A DNA stretch of 64,000 nt. Source: Desulfurivibrionaceae bacterium (GTDB lineage: Bacteria > Desulfobacterota > Desulfobulbia > Desulfobulbales > VMSU01). The notes beneath the pieces are model-generated. The model was not told the origin of the DNA. It ran no database searches and saw nothing but the letters and a program-made list of their open reading frames with translations. A program made the position numbers and the translations under genes. The stretch lies in the NCBI GenBank assembly GCA_030145275.1, contig JAQYVV010000001.1, positions 62,001 to 126,000 on the forward strand, read 5' to 3'. Positions 33,513 through 42,319 of this stretch are shown piece after piece. Each line of letters opens with the position of its first letter. The first letter of the stretch is position 1.

Positions 33513-35699
33513 ATGGCCACTTTTGATGAAATAATAACTCTTGCTCAAGAGTATATGCATAAGGATAACCTGATTCTTATTGATAAGGCGTATACCTTTG
33601 CTTTGGAGAAATATAAGGACATTCCCGATCGTCTTTCAGGGGAACCCTATATCACCCATCCTTTGACGGTGTCCAAAATGATTGCCAGCATGAAGCTGGA
33701 TGTGCATACCCTCATTGCAGGACTCCTGCACCGGACATTACGAGGTGACCAGCCTCTTTCGACCGTTGCCGAGATCAGCAAGCTGTTTGGCAAGGATGTT
33801 GCCATGATCATCAGTGGTGCCACCAAAATTAACGAGGTCCAGTTCAAGAGTCGTCTCGACTATAAAGCCGAAAACGCCAAAAAGATGCTTCTGGCCATGT
33901 CAAAAGATATTAGGGTCTTGCTTTTAAAATTTGCCGACCATCTGCACGACATGAAAACGGTCAATTGTCTGGAGGCAGAACGGCAGAGGGAGATGGCTCA
34001 GGATACCATGGATTTATACGCTCCTTTAGCCAGCCGCTTGGGAATAGACTGGATAAAAAGGGAGTTTGAGGATCTCGGTTTTCAATATCTACACCCCAGA
34101 GAGTATGCGAACCTTTCAGGTAAAATTGAAACGAGTTTGCAGGAGCGGGAAGAATTTGTCAAACAGATAAAATCTGTTCTCATTAAAGAGCTTGAAAAAA
34201 ATGATATCAAGGACGCGATAATTCTCGGAAGGCCGAAGCATCTTTACAGTATCTACAGAAAGCTTGTTGCCCAAAACATCCCTGTGGAAAAAGTTTATGA
34301 TAAAGTAGCTTTTAGGGTCATTTTGCATAGCGTTAGTGAGTGTTATGAGGTAATGGGCATCGTTCATTCCCTGTGGAAACCCATCGCCAGCAGATTCAAA
34401 GATTTTATTGGTACGCCCAAGGCCAATATGTATCAATCCCTGCACACCTCAGTTATCGGGCCGCACGGAGACTTTATGGAGATCCAGATCCGTACCGAGG
34501 AGATGGACCAAATTGCCAATGATGGGATCGCCGCCCATTGGGCTTATAAAGAGGGATCAAAAAGTATTTCCCAAAAAGATGCCAGCCTCTTTCACTGGCT
34601 GAAACAACTGGTCAAAGGGCTGCAGGAGGTTGAAGATTCTAAAGAATTTTTGGAGACGGTCAAGGACGAACTTGATCACTCAGAGGTGTACGTCCTCACG
34701 CCTGCCGGCGATGTAAAAGAGCTGCCCATTGGCAGTTCTCCCCTTGATTTTGCTTATGCTATTCACACCGAGGTTGGCAATCACTGCATCGGTGCCAAAA
34801 TCGAAGGGAAAATTGTTCCACTGAAATACCAAATAAAGAGCGGCGATGTTATTGAAATTCTAACCTCTAAAAATCAGACACCCAACGGCAGGTGGATGTC
34901 GCTTGTCAAGACCAGCCGGGCCAAGAACAGAATCAGGCATTGGCTGAAGCAGGAAGAACAGGAGGAATTCCTCGAGAAGGGACGAGAAATATGTGAGCGG
35001 GAACTGCGTAAAAACAATCTGAACCTGAAAAAGATTATTAAAACAGGACACTTTAAGACTCTCCTGAAGGCGCTCTCCTGTAACTCCCTTGATGACCTCA
35101 TGCGCCATGTGGGGAGTGGAACTTTGCCGATTGCCACCATTATAGATGAGCTGGAGCCCCCTGAGGTCAAAGAAGAAAAACTGAAACAGGCAGAGCTGGA
35201 CCGTCAGAAAAAGCTCGAAAAAACCAAAAAGACAATTAAAAAACGCAATGCTACAAGTCCTTTTAAGGTGGCAGGCATTGATGATATGTTGGTGAAGGTA
35301 AGTAATTGTTGTATGCCTATGCCCGGAGATGATGTCGTTGGGTTTATCACCGCTGGACGCGGGGTGACTGTTCATAAGTCAAGTTGCAAAAATCTGCTTG
35401 CAACCGATCCGCACCGGCACGTGGATGTTGAATGGAATGATTGGGCTTCTGGAGGGCAGACCACCCATAAATCAAAGATTCAGGTCATTGTGCACGACAG
35501 GAAGGGTATGCTGGTTTCTGTTTGTAATGTGATCAACGGGGATGATGCTGATATTCTTGACGTAGAGGCTCACACTTATCAGGCAAATAGCCAGGCTAAG
35601 ATTGACCTGACCTTGGCGGTTAGGGATCGGGAGCATTTATCGACGATTTTAAATCAGATTCGGCAGATGGATGGAATCTTGGAGGCGAGAAGAGTCTAG
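33513..35699 (+). CDS. RelA/SpoT-family (p)ppGpp synthetase with degenerate hydrolase site
   Basis: The 728-residue protein has the full long-RSH layout: N-terminal HD hydrolase domain (about 25-190), synthetase (about 235-365), TGS (about 385-450), a helical region, and a C-terminal ACT domain (about 645-728). The synthetase looks intact, with a bifunctional-type RFKD loop (R294-D297), YQSLHT and EIQIRT. The hydrolase motif normally reads HDxxED but is H73-R-T-L-R-G here, losing the metal-binding aspartate and the acidic pair. The later KFADHLHDM retains its aspartate. The hydrolase is probably inactive, so this enzyme would act mainly as a synthetase, with another hydrolase needed elsewhere. 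Confidence 0.9.
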   Translation: MATFDEIITLAQEYMHKDNLILIDKAYTFALEKYKDIPDRLSGEPYITHPLTVSKMIASMKLDVHTLIAGLLHRTLRGDQPLSTVAEISKLFGKDVAMIISGATKINEVQFKSRLDYKAENAKKMLLAMSKDIRVLLLKFADHLHDMKTVNCLEAERQREMAQDTMDLYAPLASRLGIDWIKREFEDLGFQYLHPREYANLSGKIETSLQEREEFVKQIKSVLIKELEKNDIKDAIILGRPKHLYSIYRKLVAQNIPVEKVYDKVAFRVILHSVSECYEVMGIVHSLWKPIASRFKDFIGTPKANMYQSLHTSVIGPHGDFMEIQIRTEEMDQIANDGIAAHWAYKEGSKSISQKDASLFHWLKQLVKGLQEVEDSKEFLETVKDELDHSEVYVLTPAGDVKELPIGSSPLDFAYAIHTEVGNHCIGAKIEGKIVPLKYQIKSGDVIEILTSKNQTPNGRWMSLVKTSRAKNRIRHWLKQEEQEEFLEKGREICERELRKNNLNLKKIIKTGHFKTLLKALSCNSLDDLMRHVGSGTLPIATIIDELEPPEVKEEKLKQAELDRQKKLEKTKKTIKKRNATSPFKVAGIDDMLVKVSNCCMPMPGDDVVGFITAGRGVTVHKSSCKNLLATDPHRHVDVEWNDWASGGQTTHKSKIQVIVHDRKGMLVSVCNVINGDDADILDVEAHTYQANSQAKIDLTLAVRDREHLSTILNQIRQMDGILEARRV

Positions 35700-35772
35700 C
35701 GGTGGGGATGGTTTCAGGGGTGAGGAGTAAGGAGTTAATTGACTACCCCTTACTCTCTACACCAGGCATAAA

Positions 35773-35979
35773 TTAACTTGCCTTAGCTGCAACAGGTTTA
35801 ACAATTGCGCCGGAACGTATGCAGCGGGTGCAAACTTTCATAGCCTTATTGCCGTGCTCGGTTGCGACTCTTATTTTTTGCAGATTTGGCAGCCAGCGTC
35901 TGCGGGTTTTATTGTGGGCATGACTTACATTATTTCCAGTGGCAGGCTTCTTGCCGCATATCTCACACATTTTAGACAT
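35773..35979 (-). CDS. rpmB: 50S ribosomal protein L28 (zinc-ribbon form)
   Basis: The 68-residue L28 has the C+ signature of paired cysteines (CEICGKK and CTRCIRSG) and the conserved [14 protein letters not shown] block. The ATG at 35979 follows AGGAG at good spacing, so the frame extension to 36003 is not used. It is a single gene convergent with relA/spoT and separated from it by 73 bases. Zinc-binding paralogues can be exchanged for zinc-free ones under zinc limitation in other bacteria; no second copy is seen here. Confidence 0.97.
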   Translation of the reverse strand: MSKMCEICGKKPATGNNVSHAHNKTRRRWLPNLQKIRVATEHGNKAMKVCTRCIRSGAIVKPVAAKAS

Positions 35980-36194
35980 GGTAAACTCCTTTAAGTGAAT
36001 CAATTTGAGAATTGGTCTTTATACTTTTTCTTAAAATAATTTGCAAGTGCTTTTAGTATGAATTTTCGCACCAAGCTGTTGTAAAAGTGAAGGGTGTAGA
36101 AAATAAAAATATCTCCGCAAGTTTAAATTAATCTTGAGCTGAGATAGTCTTTGCATATCTGTAAGGAGATTTATGTTTAATATCGATACCTTTT

Positions 36195-36286
36195 TAGTAC
36201 CTTAGAAATTATTTTCGTGTCACAAATGGTAAGTAATTAAAAAAGTGAACTAATTTAAAAGTGTTGCATCTATTGTTAAGGTACTT
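36195..36286. repeat. Family C element, copy 3 (92 bp)
   Basis: TAGTACCTTA (36195-36204) faces TAAGGTACTT (36277-36286). It is a shorter relative of the copy at 9498, sharing TTTAAAAGTGTTGCATC...GTTAAGGTACTTAT. It lies within the 418-base gap (35980-36397) between rpmB and rfbA, which otherwise shows no gene; the rpmB promoter should be just upstream of 36000. Confidence 0.65.
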
Positions 36287-36397
36287 ATCCAGTTTGTCTG
36301 GGCTAGGTATAGCTCGTAGTTTTTTTAATATCTTTTCTGATCAAGTTAGCTCACCAAGATGTCAAGTAAATAAGGGCATACAACAAGGATAGACAGT

Positions 36398-37279
36398 ATG
36401 AAAGGAATAGTTCTCGCGGGAGGATCAGGAACCCGTCTGTATCCACTCACCAAATCGGTCAGTAAACAACTAATGCCTGTGTATGATAAGCCGATGATTT
36501 ATTATCCCTTGGCAATTCTCATGCTCTCCGGTATTCGTGAGATTCTTCTTATAACCACCCCAGAAGACCAGCTGCAATTTCAAAGGATGCTGGGGGATGG
36601 CTCTCAGTGGGGGCTCTCTTTGCGGTATGAAATTCAGCCGAACCCTGATGGATTGGCCCAGGCCTTTATCATTGCTGAAGAGTTTATCGGCGGAGATACG
36701 GTCTGTCTTATTCTAGGTGATAATATTTTTTATGGACATGGGTTCTCCGATTTATTGCAAAAAAATGCCAAATTACAAAAAGGGGCTACTGTTTTCGGAT
36801 ATTATGTCAGGGATCCAAAACGTTACGGTGTTGTCAGTTTCGATGAAACTGGCAGGGCCACATCGATTGAAGAAAAGCCGGATAAACCTAAATCAAATTA
36901 CGCGGTGACCGGGTTGTATTTCTACGATAATGATGTTGTCTCAATTGCCAAGCAGATAAAGCCGTCTTCTCGAGGTGAGCTTGAAATAACCGATGTGAAC
37001 AATGTGTATCTTGACCGAGGGGACTTGCGGGTTGAGCGTCTGGGGCGTGGTACGGCGTGGCTTGATACTGGTACTCATGCCTCTCTTTTGGATGCTGGCA
37101 ACTTTATAAAAGTAGTGGAGGACAGGCAGGGGTTGAAGCTTGCCTGTGTGGAAGAAATCTCTTTTCGAATGGGATATATTGACAGGGAGCAGTTGGCAAG
37201 GCTTGCTGAGCCTTTGAGAAAGAATGGTTATGGTCAGTATCTGCTGCAGATATTGAAGGAAGATGAGGGGGAAATATGA
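36398..37279 (+). CDS. rfbA: Glucose-1-phosphate thymidylyltransferase
   Basis: The 293-residue nucleotidyltransferase has the N-terminal [11 protein letters not shown] loop, [12 protein letters not shown] and LGDNIFYGH. It couples dTTP and glucose-1-phosphate to give dTDP-glucose, the first step to dTDP-L-rhamnose for O-antigen or other surface glycans. The family length is standard. It is the first gene of the rfbA-rfbC-rfbD-rfbB cluster and overlaps rfbC by four bases. The gap upstream holds a family C element. Confidence 0.97.
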   Translation: MKGIVLAGGSGTRLYPLTKSVSKQLMPVYDKPMIYYPLAILMLSGIREILLITTPEDQLQFQRMLGDGSQWGLSLRYEIQPNPDGLAQAFIIAEEFIGGDTVCLILGDNIFYGHGFSDLLQKNAKLQKGATVFGYYVRDPKRYGVVSFDETGRATSIEEKPDKPKSNYAVTGLYFYDNDVVSIAKQIKPSSRGELEITDVNNVYLDRGDLRVERLGRGTAWLDTGTHASLLDAGNFIKVVEDRQGLKLACVEEISFRMGYIDREQLARLAEPLRKNGYGQYLLQILKEDEGEI

Positions 37280-37824
37280 AATTTATGCCAACCAAAATCC
37301 CGGATTTGGTTCTCATTGAGCCGAAGGTGTTTGGGGATCATAGAGGTTTTTTTGTGGAGACCTGGCACGAAAAAGTATTTGCTGAGGCTGGAATACAACA
37401 AAAATTTGTGCAGGACAATCATAGTAAATCTTCACTAGATATCCTTCGGGGGCTGCATTATCAAATTCAGCAACCCCAGGGGAAGTTGGTCAGAGTTATA
37501 AGCGGTGAAGTTTTCGATGTGGCCGTGGATATAAGGAAAAACTCGCCAACCTTCGGGCAATGGGTGGGGGAGAGACTGACAGCTGCAAACAAGCTTATGC
37601 TTTGGGTGCCGCCAGGTTTTGCCCACGGTTTTTATGTCCTTTCTGATGAAGCGGAGTTTGTTTATAAGTGCACCGATTTTTATGCCCCTGAGCATGAAAG
37701 ATGTATCAGGTGGGACGATCCTGAACTTAATATAGATTGGCCAATTGCTGATGGACAGGAGCCAATTCTATCGGAAAAAGATGCGAATGGGGCATTTTTT
37801 AAAGATGCTGAAGTTTATGTTTAG
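37276..37824 (+). CDS. rfbC: dTDP-4-dehydrorhamnose 3,5-epimerase
   Basis: This 182-residue cupin-fold epimerase has the catalytic histidine in RGLHYQ and the FAHGF motif with the downstream tyrosine ([21 protein letters not shown]). It is the third step of dTDP-rhamnose synthesis. It overlaps rfbA by four bases (ATGA). The TAG stop is followed directly by TTGAAAG repeats and a 257-base gap before rfbD, so the downstream pair may have its own promoter. Confidence 0.97.
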   Translation: MKFMPTKIPDLVLIEPKVFGDHRGFFVETWHEKVFAEAGIQQKFVQDNHSKSSLDILRGLHYQIQQPQGKLVRVISGEVFDVAVDIRKNSPTFGQWVGERLTAANKLMLWVPPGFAHGFYVLSDEAEFVYKCTDFYAPEHERCIRWDDPELNIDWPIADGQEPILSEKDANGAFFKDAEVYV

Positions 37825-38081
37825 TTGAAAGTTGAAAGTTGAGAGGAGGAAGTTAATATTCGGCTAGAGAATGAATAGTGACGGAAAACATGCTATTCAC
37901 TTTTGGCGAGCAAGTTATAACAGTTTTGTTGCACATGAAGGTGCGCCTACAAGTCCCCCTTTGTAAAAGGGGGATTTAGGGGGATTTTTATTTGGCCATT
38001 GTCTCATGTTATACTTTGTTTCTTTTTAAATAGAGACCGGGCCCGCCCGGTTAGTAAGCTGAAGTTACCAAATAAAAAATA
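37825..38081. repeat. Repeat-rich gap in the rhamnose operon
   Basis: GTTGAAA repeats (37826-37840) are followed by a solo family B end GTTAATATTCGGC (37852-37864). Then comes a CCCCCTTTGTAAAAGGGGGA palindrome with a GATTTAGGGGGATTT tail (37954-37989), a short repeat that I recall from many unrelated bacterial genomes. There is no gene. Confidence 0.6.
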
Positions 38082-38972
38082 ATGAGTGTTACATCAACAA
38101 CTATGAAAGTTCTAATTACTGGTAGCAACGGGCAGCTTGGTTGGGAGTTGCAGCGCTGTGTCCCTGAGGGGGTGCGGGTTGCTGCATTTTCTTCTTCAAA
38201 ACTTGATATTACTGATGAGAGTTCGGTGCAAAAGATCATCGCTGAGGTGGGGCCTGATGTCATAATTAATGCGGCGGCTTATACGGCTGTTGATAAGGCG
38301 GAGCAGGAAAAAGAGAGGGCCTATTTGGTTAATTCTCAAGGGGCTGAACATCTTGCCAGGTGTGCTGCCTCGTTGAGTATAAAAGTTGTGCATATTTCTA
38401 CGGACTTTGTTTTTAATGGCAAATCATCTACTCCTTACCTGCCAGGTGATCAGACCGACCCACTCGGTGTCTACGGAGCCAGTAAACTTGCAGGGGAAAA
38501 AAATCTCATCGACATAATGGCTGGGCCGAATTTGACCATTGTGCGCACGGCTTGGCTTTACTCTTCCCATGCTAATAATTTTGTTAAGACCATGCTGCGC
38601 CTGATGGCAGAGAAAGATAAACTTGGGGTGGTGGCGGATCAGATAGGCAGTCCAACCTGGGCTTGTGGTTTAGCAAGGGCAATTTGGCAGATCATTCAGG
38701 GAAATATTTCTGGTCTTTACCACTGGACGGATGCCGGTGTTGCCAGTTGGTATGATTTTGCGGTTGCTATTCAGGAGGAGGCAATAGATATTGGCCTTTT
38801 GAAAAAAGCAATTCCGCTTGCGCCCCTCAGAACGGAGGAATATCCAACGCCGGCGAAAAGGCCGGCCTGTGTTCTTCTGGACAAAACAGATTTATGGCAT
38901 AAAATAGACGAAACTCCAAGCCATTGGCGAGTGTCTTTGAGGGAAATGTTAAAGGAAATTGAAAATGTCTAG
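38082..38972 (+). CDS. rfbD: dTDP-4-dehydrorhamnose reductase
   Basis: The 296-residue SDR reductase has the NAD(P)-binding GSNGQLGWEL, the catalytic STDFVF...YGASKLAGE (Tyr-x3-Lys) and the usual C-terminal RPACVLLDK. It makes dTDP-L-rhamnose. The start is uncertain: ATG 38082 adds seven residues before the conserved MKVLITG, so ATG 38103 is equally plausible; neither has a strong ribosome site. It overlaps rfbB by eight bases. The catalytic line reads STDFVFNG, typical of the family. Confidence 0.95.
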   Translation: MSVTSTTMKVLITGSNGQLGWELQRCVPEGVRVAAFSSSKLDITDESSVQKIIAEVGPDVIINAAAYTAVDKAEQEKERAYLVNSQGAEHLARCAASLSIKVVHISTDFVFNGKSSTPYLPGDQTDPLGVYGASKLAGEKNLIDIMAGPNLTIVRTAWLYSSHANNFVKTMLRLMAEKDKLGVVADQIGSPTWACGLARAIWQIIQGNISGLYHWTDAGVASWYDFAVAIQEEAIDIGLLKKAIPLAPLRTEEYPTPAKRPACVLLDKTDLWHKIDETPSHWRVSLREMLKEIENV

Positions 38973-40056
38973 GTTGTTAGTGACCGGAGGGGCCGGATTT
39001 ATCGGGGCAAATTTTGTCCATTATTGGCTTGAAAAGTATCAGGATGACAGGGTAGTTGCTCTCGATGCTTTGACCTATGCCGGTAATCTTGTAAGTCTTG
39101 CCAATGCGGAAGGTAATGAAAATTATCGTTTTGTGCATGGCAATATTTTGGACTTGGACTTGCTGGACGGGGTATTGAGAGAGGAGAAAATAGATACAAT
39201 CGTCCATTTTGCTGCCGAGTCCCACGTCGATCGCTCCATACACGGTCCAGATGCCTTTATAGAGACAAATGTGACCGGCACCCATACTTTGCTCAAAGCG
39301 GCCAAATCTGTATGGCTGGATGCTGGCTCCTCGCAACACCGTTTCCATCATGTTTCAACCGATGAGGTGTACGGCTCTCTTGAGTCGGATGATCCTCCTT
39401 TTACCGAAACGACCCCATACGCACCAAATTCACCCTATTCGGCCAGCAAGGCTGCTTCCGACCACTTGGTTCGGGCCTATCACCATACCTATGGTCTACA
39501 GGTAACTACAAGTAATTGTTCGAATAATTATGGACCGTACCAGTTTCCAGAAAAACTAATTCCGCTCATCGTTATCAATATATTGGCAGGTAAGGCATTG
39601 CCTATTTACGGTGATGGTTTGAATATTCGCGACTGGCTCTATGTTGAAGACCACTGCCGGGGAATTGATCTTGTTCTGAAAAGAGGCAAGGTGGGAGAGG
39701 TTTACAATATCGGTGGCAACAATGAGTGGACCAATATGGATATTGTTAAACTCGTCTGCCGGTTGCTTGATGACTCTTTTGCAAATGACTCGCAGCTTGC
39801 TGGTCGTTTTCCTGACTCTCCCGCCGTCCAGGGAAAGAGAGCCGAATCCTTGCTTACCTTTGTAAAAGACCGTCCAGGACATGATCGGCGCTACGCCATC
39901 GATGCAACAAAAACAAGAAATGAACTAAGCTACGAGCCAAAAGAGTCATTTGAAACAGGAATCAGAAAGACGATCTCCTGGATGTTAGACAACGAACCCT
40001 GGTGGCGAGGGGTTATGGATGGCTCCTACCGGGAGTGGATAGATAGGAACTACTAG
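38965..40056 (+). CDS. rfbB: dTDP-glucose 4,6-dehydratase
   Basis: The 363-residue SDR enzyme has GGAGFIGANFV, the active-site HVSTDEVYG, and YSASKAASDHLVRAYHHTYGL (Tyr-x3-Lys). It converts dTDP-glucose to the 4-keto-6-deoxy sugar, the second step of the pathway. The ATG at 38965 lies inside the end of rfbD; the frame start at 38959 (TTG) is less likely. The family length is normal. The TAG stop is followed by a TTGAAAG repeat and a long hairpin shared with the convergent methylase gene. Confidence 0.97.
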   Translation: MSRLLVTGGAGFIGANFVHYWLEKYQDDRVVALDALTYAGNLVSLANAEGNENYRFVHGNILDLDLLDGVLREEKIDTIVHFAAESHVDRSIHGPDAFIETNVTGTHTLLKAAKSVWLDAGSSQHRFHHVSTDEVYGSLESDDPPFTETTPYAPNSPYSASKAASDHLVRAYHHTYGLQVTTSNCSNNYGPYQFPEKLIPLIVINILAGKALPIYGDGLNIRDWLYVEDHCRGIDLVLKRGKVGEVYNIGGNNEWTNMDIVKLVCRLLDDSFANDSQLAGRFPDSPAVQGKRAESLLTFVKDRPGHDRRYAIDATKTRNELSYEPKESFETGIRKTISWMLDNEPWWRGVMDGSYREWIDRNY

Positions 40057-40065
40057 TTGAAAGGT

Positions 40066-40133
40066 GAAAGATGCAAGATGAAAGGGGGGGCTCTAAAATC
40101 CTTTCAACTTGCAACTTTCATCTTGCATCTTTC
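40066..40133. terminator. Bidirectional hairpin between rfbB and the RNA methylase gene
   Basis: A perfect 19-bp inverted repeat (40066-40084 with 40115-40133, GAAAGATGCAAGATGAAAG) with a 30-base loop separates two convergent genes. A C/T tract (TTCTTTTC) follows on the plus strand. It is made of TTGAAAG-like units found elsewhere in the window. Confidence 0.6.
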
Positions 40134-40137
40134 TTTT

Positions 40138-41277
40138 CTAATACAACTCATACTTAGCCAGAACACCGTCCAGGCCGCCGCTCATTAGTGGTTTCTTCCA
40201 GGCGGGTTTAAGGCCCACCTTTTTCAGCAGTTCCCTTTTTCCCAGATACAGATAAGCGGTTGATCCGGTGCATTTTCTTTTCAGAAAATTGCCAAAATCC
40301 TCCATGAAAAGACCGATGTCGCTATTTTTTTGCAGTCGGATACCGTAGGGAGGATTGCAGACAATAATGGAATTAGTTATCTCTGCAATTTCCTGGTAGG
40401 ATTTCACTTTTACGTCAACGCTTTGGCCATAGGGGATCATGGCAAGATTTTTTCGTGTAGCCTTCACTGCTTGACTTGAGATATCGCTTCCCATGATAAG
40501 ATTTTTCTGCAGTTTGGTGATTTTCCCATCTTCCTCATTTTTGACTTTTTTCCAGACCTTTTCATCGTAGTCCGGCATTGCCATAAAGCCAAATCGTTTG
40601 CGGTTGAATGAAGCTGGGATTTGGTAATAGTGCATTAATGCTTCGCTGAGCAATGTTCCGGAACCGCACATGGGGTCGATCAGAGGTTTACTGCCGTCCC
40701 ATTGGGTAAGGTTTATGATGGCAGCTGCAAGTGACTCCTGCATTGGGGCCTCGGTTGTCGCGACTCTATAGCCTCGTTTATGCAGTGATCCCCCAGAAGT
40801 GTCAAGGCTGATCAGAGCCTTGTTTTTGTCAATGTGTAGGTCGAGCCATAGATCCGGGTCTTCCTTGCTCACACTTGGCCTTTCGCCGAACTTCTCTCTG
40901 AACTGATCAACAATGGCATCTTTCAGGCATTGGGCCGCATATTGTGAGTGTTTGAGTTTGCTGTTGGAAGTGGTAGCCGAGATTATAAAACTGCCATTTT
41001 TTTTAAGCAGATCCTGCCAGGGAAGTTTGCTTGCCGTTTTGTAGAGGTATTTGGTGCTGTGGCAATCGAAGCGCAAAAGCGGAGCCGTTATTTTGGTACA
41101 AAGTCGGGAGCAGTAATTGATCCGATACAGTGTTTTCTTGTCGGCTTGAAAGTAAATGCCTCGATACGCCTTTTTGACATCTTCACCACCAAGGTTTTCA
41201 ATCTCACTACTGGCTAAATCTTCAAAACCATTTCCGGTCTGGGCAAAATATCTGTTTGTCTTTTGATATGTGAACAT
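40138..41277 (-). CDS. THUMP-domain RNA guanine-N2 methyltransferase (RlmL/RlmKL N-half type)
   Basis: The 379-residue methylase has an N-terminal THUMP-containing RNA-binding region (residues 1-165) and a C-terminal Rossmann domain. The SAM motif is DPMCGSGTLLSEAL, and the catalytic motif is NPPYG, typical of N2-guanine methylation. It resembles the m2G2445 half of RlmL and the stand-alone YpsC-like proteins. The target is probably 23S rRNA; I cannot exclude a tRNA target. It is convergent with rfbB and separated from it by a large hairpin. Confidence 0.88.
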   Translation of the reverse strand: MFTYQKTNRYFAQTGNGFEDLASSEIENLGGEDVKKAYRGIYFQADKKTLYRINYCSRLCTKITAPLLRFDCHSTKYLYKTASKLPWQDLLKKNGSFIISATTSNSKLKHSQYAAQCLKDAIVDQFREKFGERPSVSKEDPDLWLDLHIDKNKALISLDTSGGSLHKRGYRVATTEAPMQESLAAAIINLTQWDGSKPLIDPMCGSGTLLSEALMHYYQIPASFNRKRFGFMAMPDYDEKVWKKVKNEEDGKITKLQKNLIMGSDISSQAVKATRKNLAMIPYGQSVDVKVKSYQEIAEITNSIIVCNPPYGIRLQKNSDIGLFMEDFGNFLKRKCTGSTAYLYLGKRELLKKVGLKPAWKKPLMSGGLDGVLAKYELY

Positions 41278-41283
41278 AATTTA

Positions 41284-41319
41284 GTTGAAAGTTGAAAGTT
41301 GAAAGTTGAAAGTTGAAAG
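41284..41319. repeat. Tandem GTTGAAA repeat (five units)
   Basis: Five consecutive GTTGAAA heptamers follow TTTA, upstream of the methylase gene start. Shorter runs of the same unit occur after rfbC (37826), rfbB (40055), glgP (52918-52931, complement) and near 63803, always in intergenic DNA. Confidence 0.85.
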
Positions 41320-41546
41320 TCGGCGTTATTGGACGCTTATGGGCTTTGGGTTGAAGTGACACAAGTAAACCTTCAACGGTTAACTGTCAACCGTTAAGCC
41401 GGAACTGTGCTTACCTACATCGCCTCGGTTTCTGGTCATGTCGGCCCCTGTATGCCCCGATGTCATCTATTTTAGCGAAGAGAAAGGGCGTATAGATAAG
41501 GTAAAGGAAACAAGTTCTTTCGATAAACCTAAAAGGAGGATTAGTC

Positions 41547-42014
41547 ATGAAGAAAACGGCAGCGATTGTAATAATGGCAATTTTGGTGGGTGGATTTCAT
41601 GCTGAAGTAAAAGCTCAAGAGAATGGCATAAATGGTTTTCTTTTGGGGGCTGGCGGTGGTGCTTTGATCGGTCAGGTGATAGGTCGAAATACTGAGTCAA
41701 CTCTGATTGGGACGGCTGTTGGGTCGATGCTAGGCTATGTTATTGGAAATGAAAGGGAGCAAAACGGGACAATCCGGGTGCAGACTACCCATCGACCGGT
41801 TCAAAGAGTTTACACAATTCCGCTAAGACAACCGGTACGGCAATATATAATCATTGAAGACAATGGTCGCAGAAATCACGGTAGGCGGAATGCTGCCTAT
41901 TTGAGGCACAATAGGCCACGACACCAGGAACCCATATTTAAAGTGGTTCGCCATAATCGGGATAGAAATAACAGGGTTTATAATGACAGGTCATACTCTC
42001 GGGCTCGCTGGTAG
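41547..42014 (+). CDS. Exported glycine-zipper protein
   Basis: The 155-residue product has a signal peptide (cleavage plausible after about residue 22), then a glycine-zipper 2TM-like segment (FLLGAGGGALIGQVIGRN...TLIGTAVGSMLGYVIGNE, about 30-68). The tail is very basic and rich in Arg, His and Asn (about 75-155). Glycine-zipper proteins of this kind sit in the outer membrane or periplasm, with roles in envelope integrity. AAAGGAGG precedes the ATG. The basic tail might bind nucleic acid or LPS. No specific function is known to me. Confidence 0.75.
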   Translation: MKKTAAIVIMAILVGGFHAEVKAQENGINGFLLGAGGGALIGQVIGRNTESTLIGTAVGSMLGYVIGNEREQNGTIRVQTTHRPVQRVYTIPLRQPVRQYIIIEDNGRRNHGRRNAAYLRHNRPRHQEPIFKVVRHNRDRNNRVYNDRSYSRARW

Positions 42015-42098
42015 GAATATAATTTTGAAACTTGAAAAATGAAACTTGAAATGTAATTATTCAGAATGATGCTCGGAAATAACAATAACCACCGAAAT

Positions 42099-42221
42099 GT
42101 AACTGTTCAGCAGTGCTCCAGGTTCGTTCATTCGGGACTTCGAAGCATACTTGTGTATTCAAGAAGGCCAGAATGGGCGAGGTAGCGTAGACTCCGAGAT
42201 GGGGTGCCGCTGAATAGTTAC
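42099..42221. repeat. Family A element, copy 4 (123 bp)
   Basis: GTAACTGTTCAG (42099-42110) faces CTGAATAGTTAC (42210-42221). The core hairpin CATTCGGGACTTC...GAAGGCCAGAATG is shared with copy 5, with base-pair changes on both arms. The module is at 42179-42195. Another left-type end GTAATTATTCAG is at 42053-42064, so a nested or composite origin is possible. Confidence 0.78.
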
Positions 42222-42319
42222 CTTGAAATTATTGCAGGTAGATGACTAAGGAGTTGCAATAGTCCTGGAGGGTATGATTACAGATTGACACTGAAAATAT
42301 TGCCTATTACCATACCACT

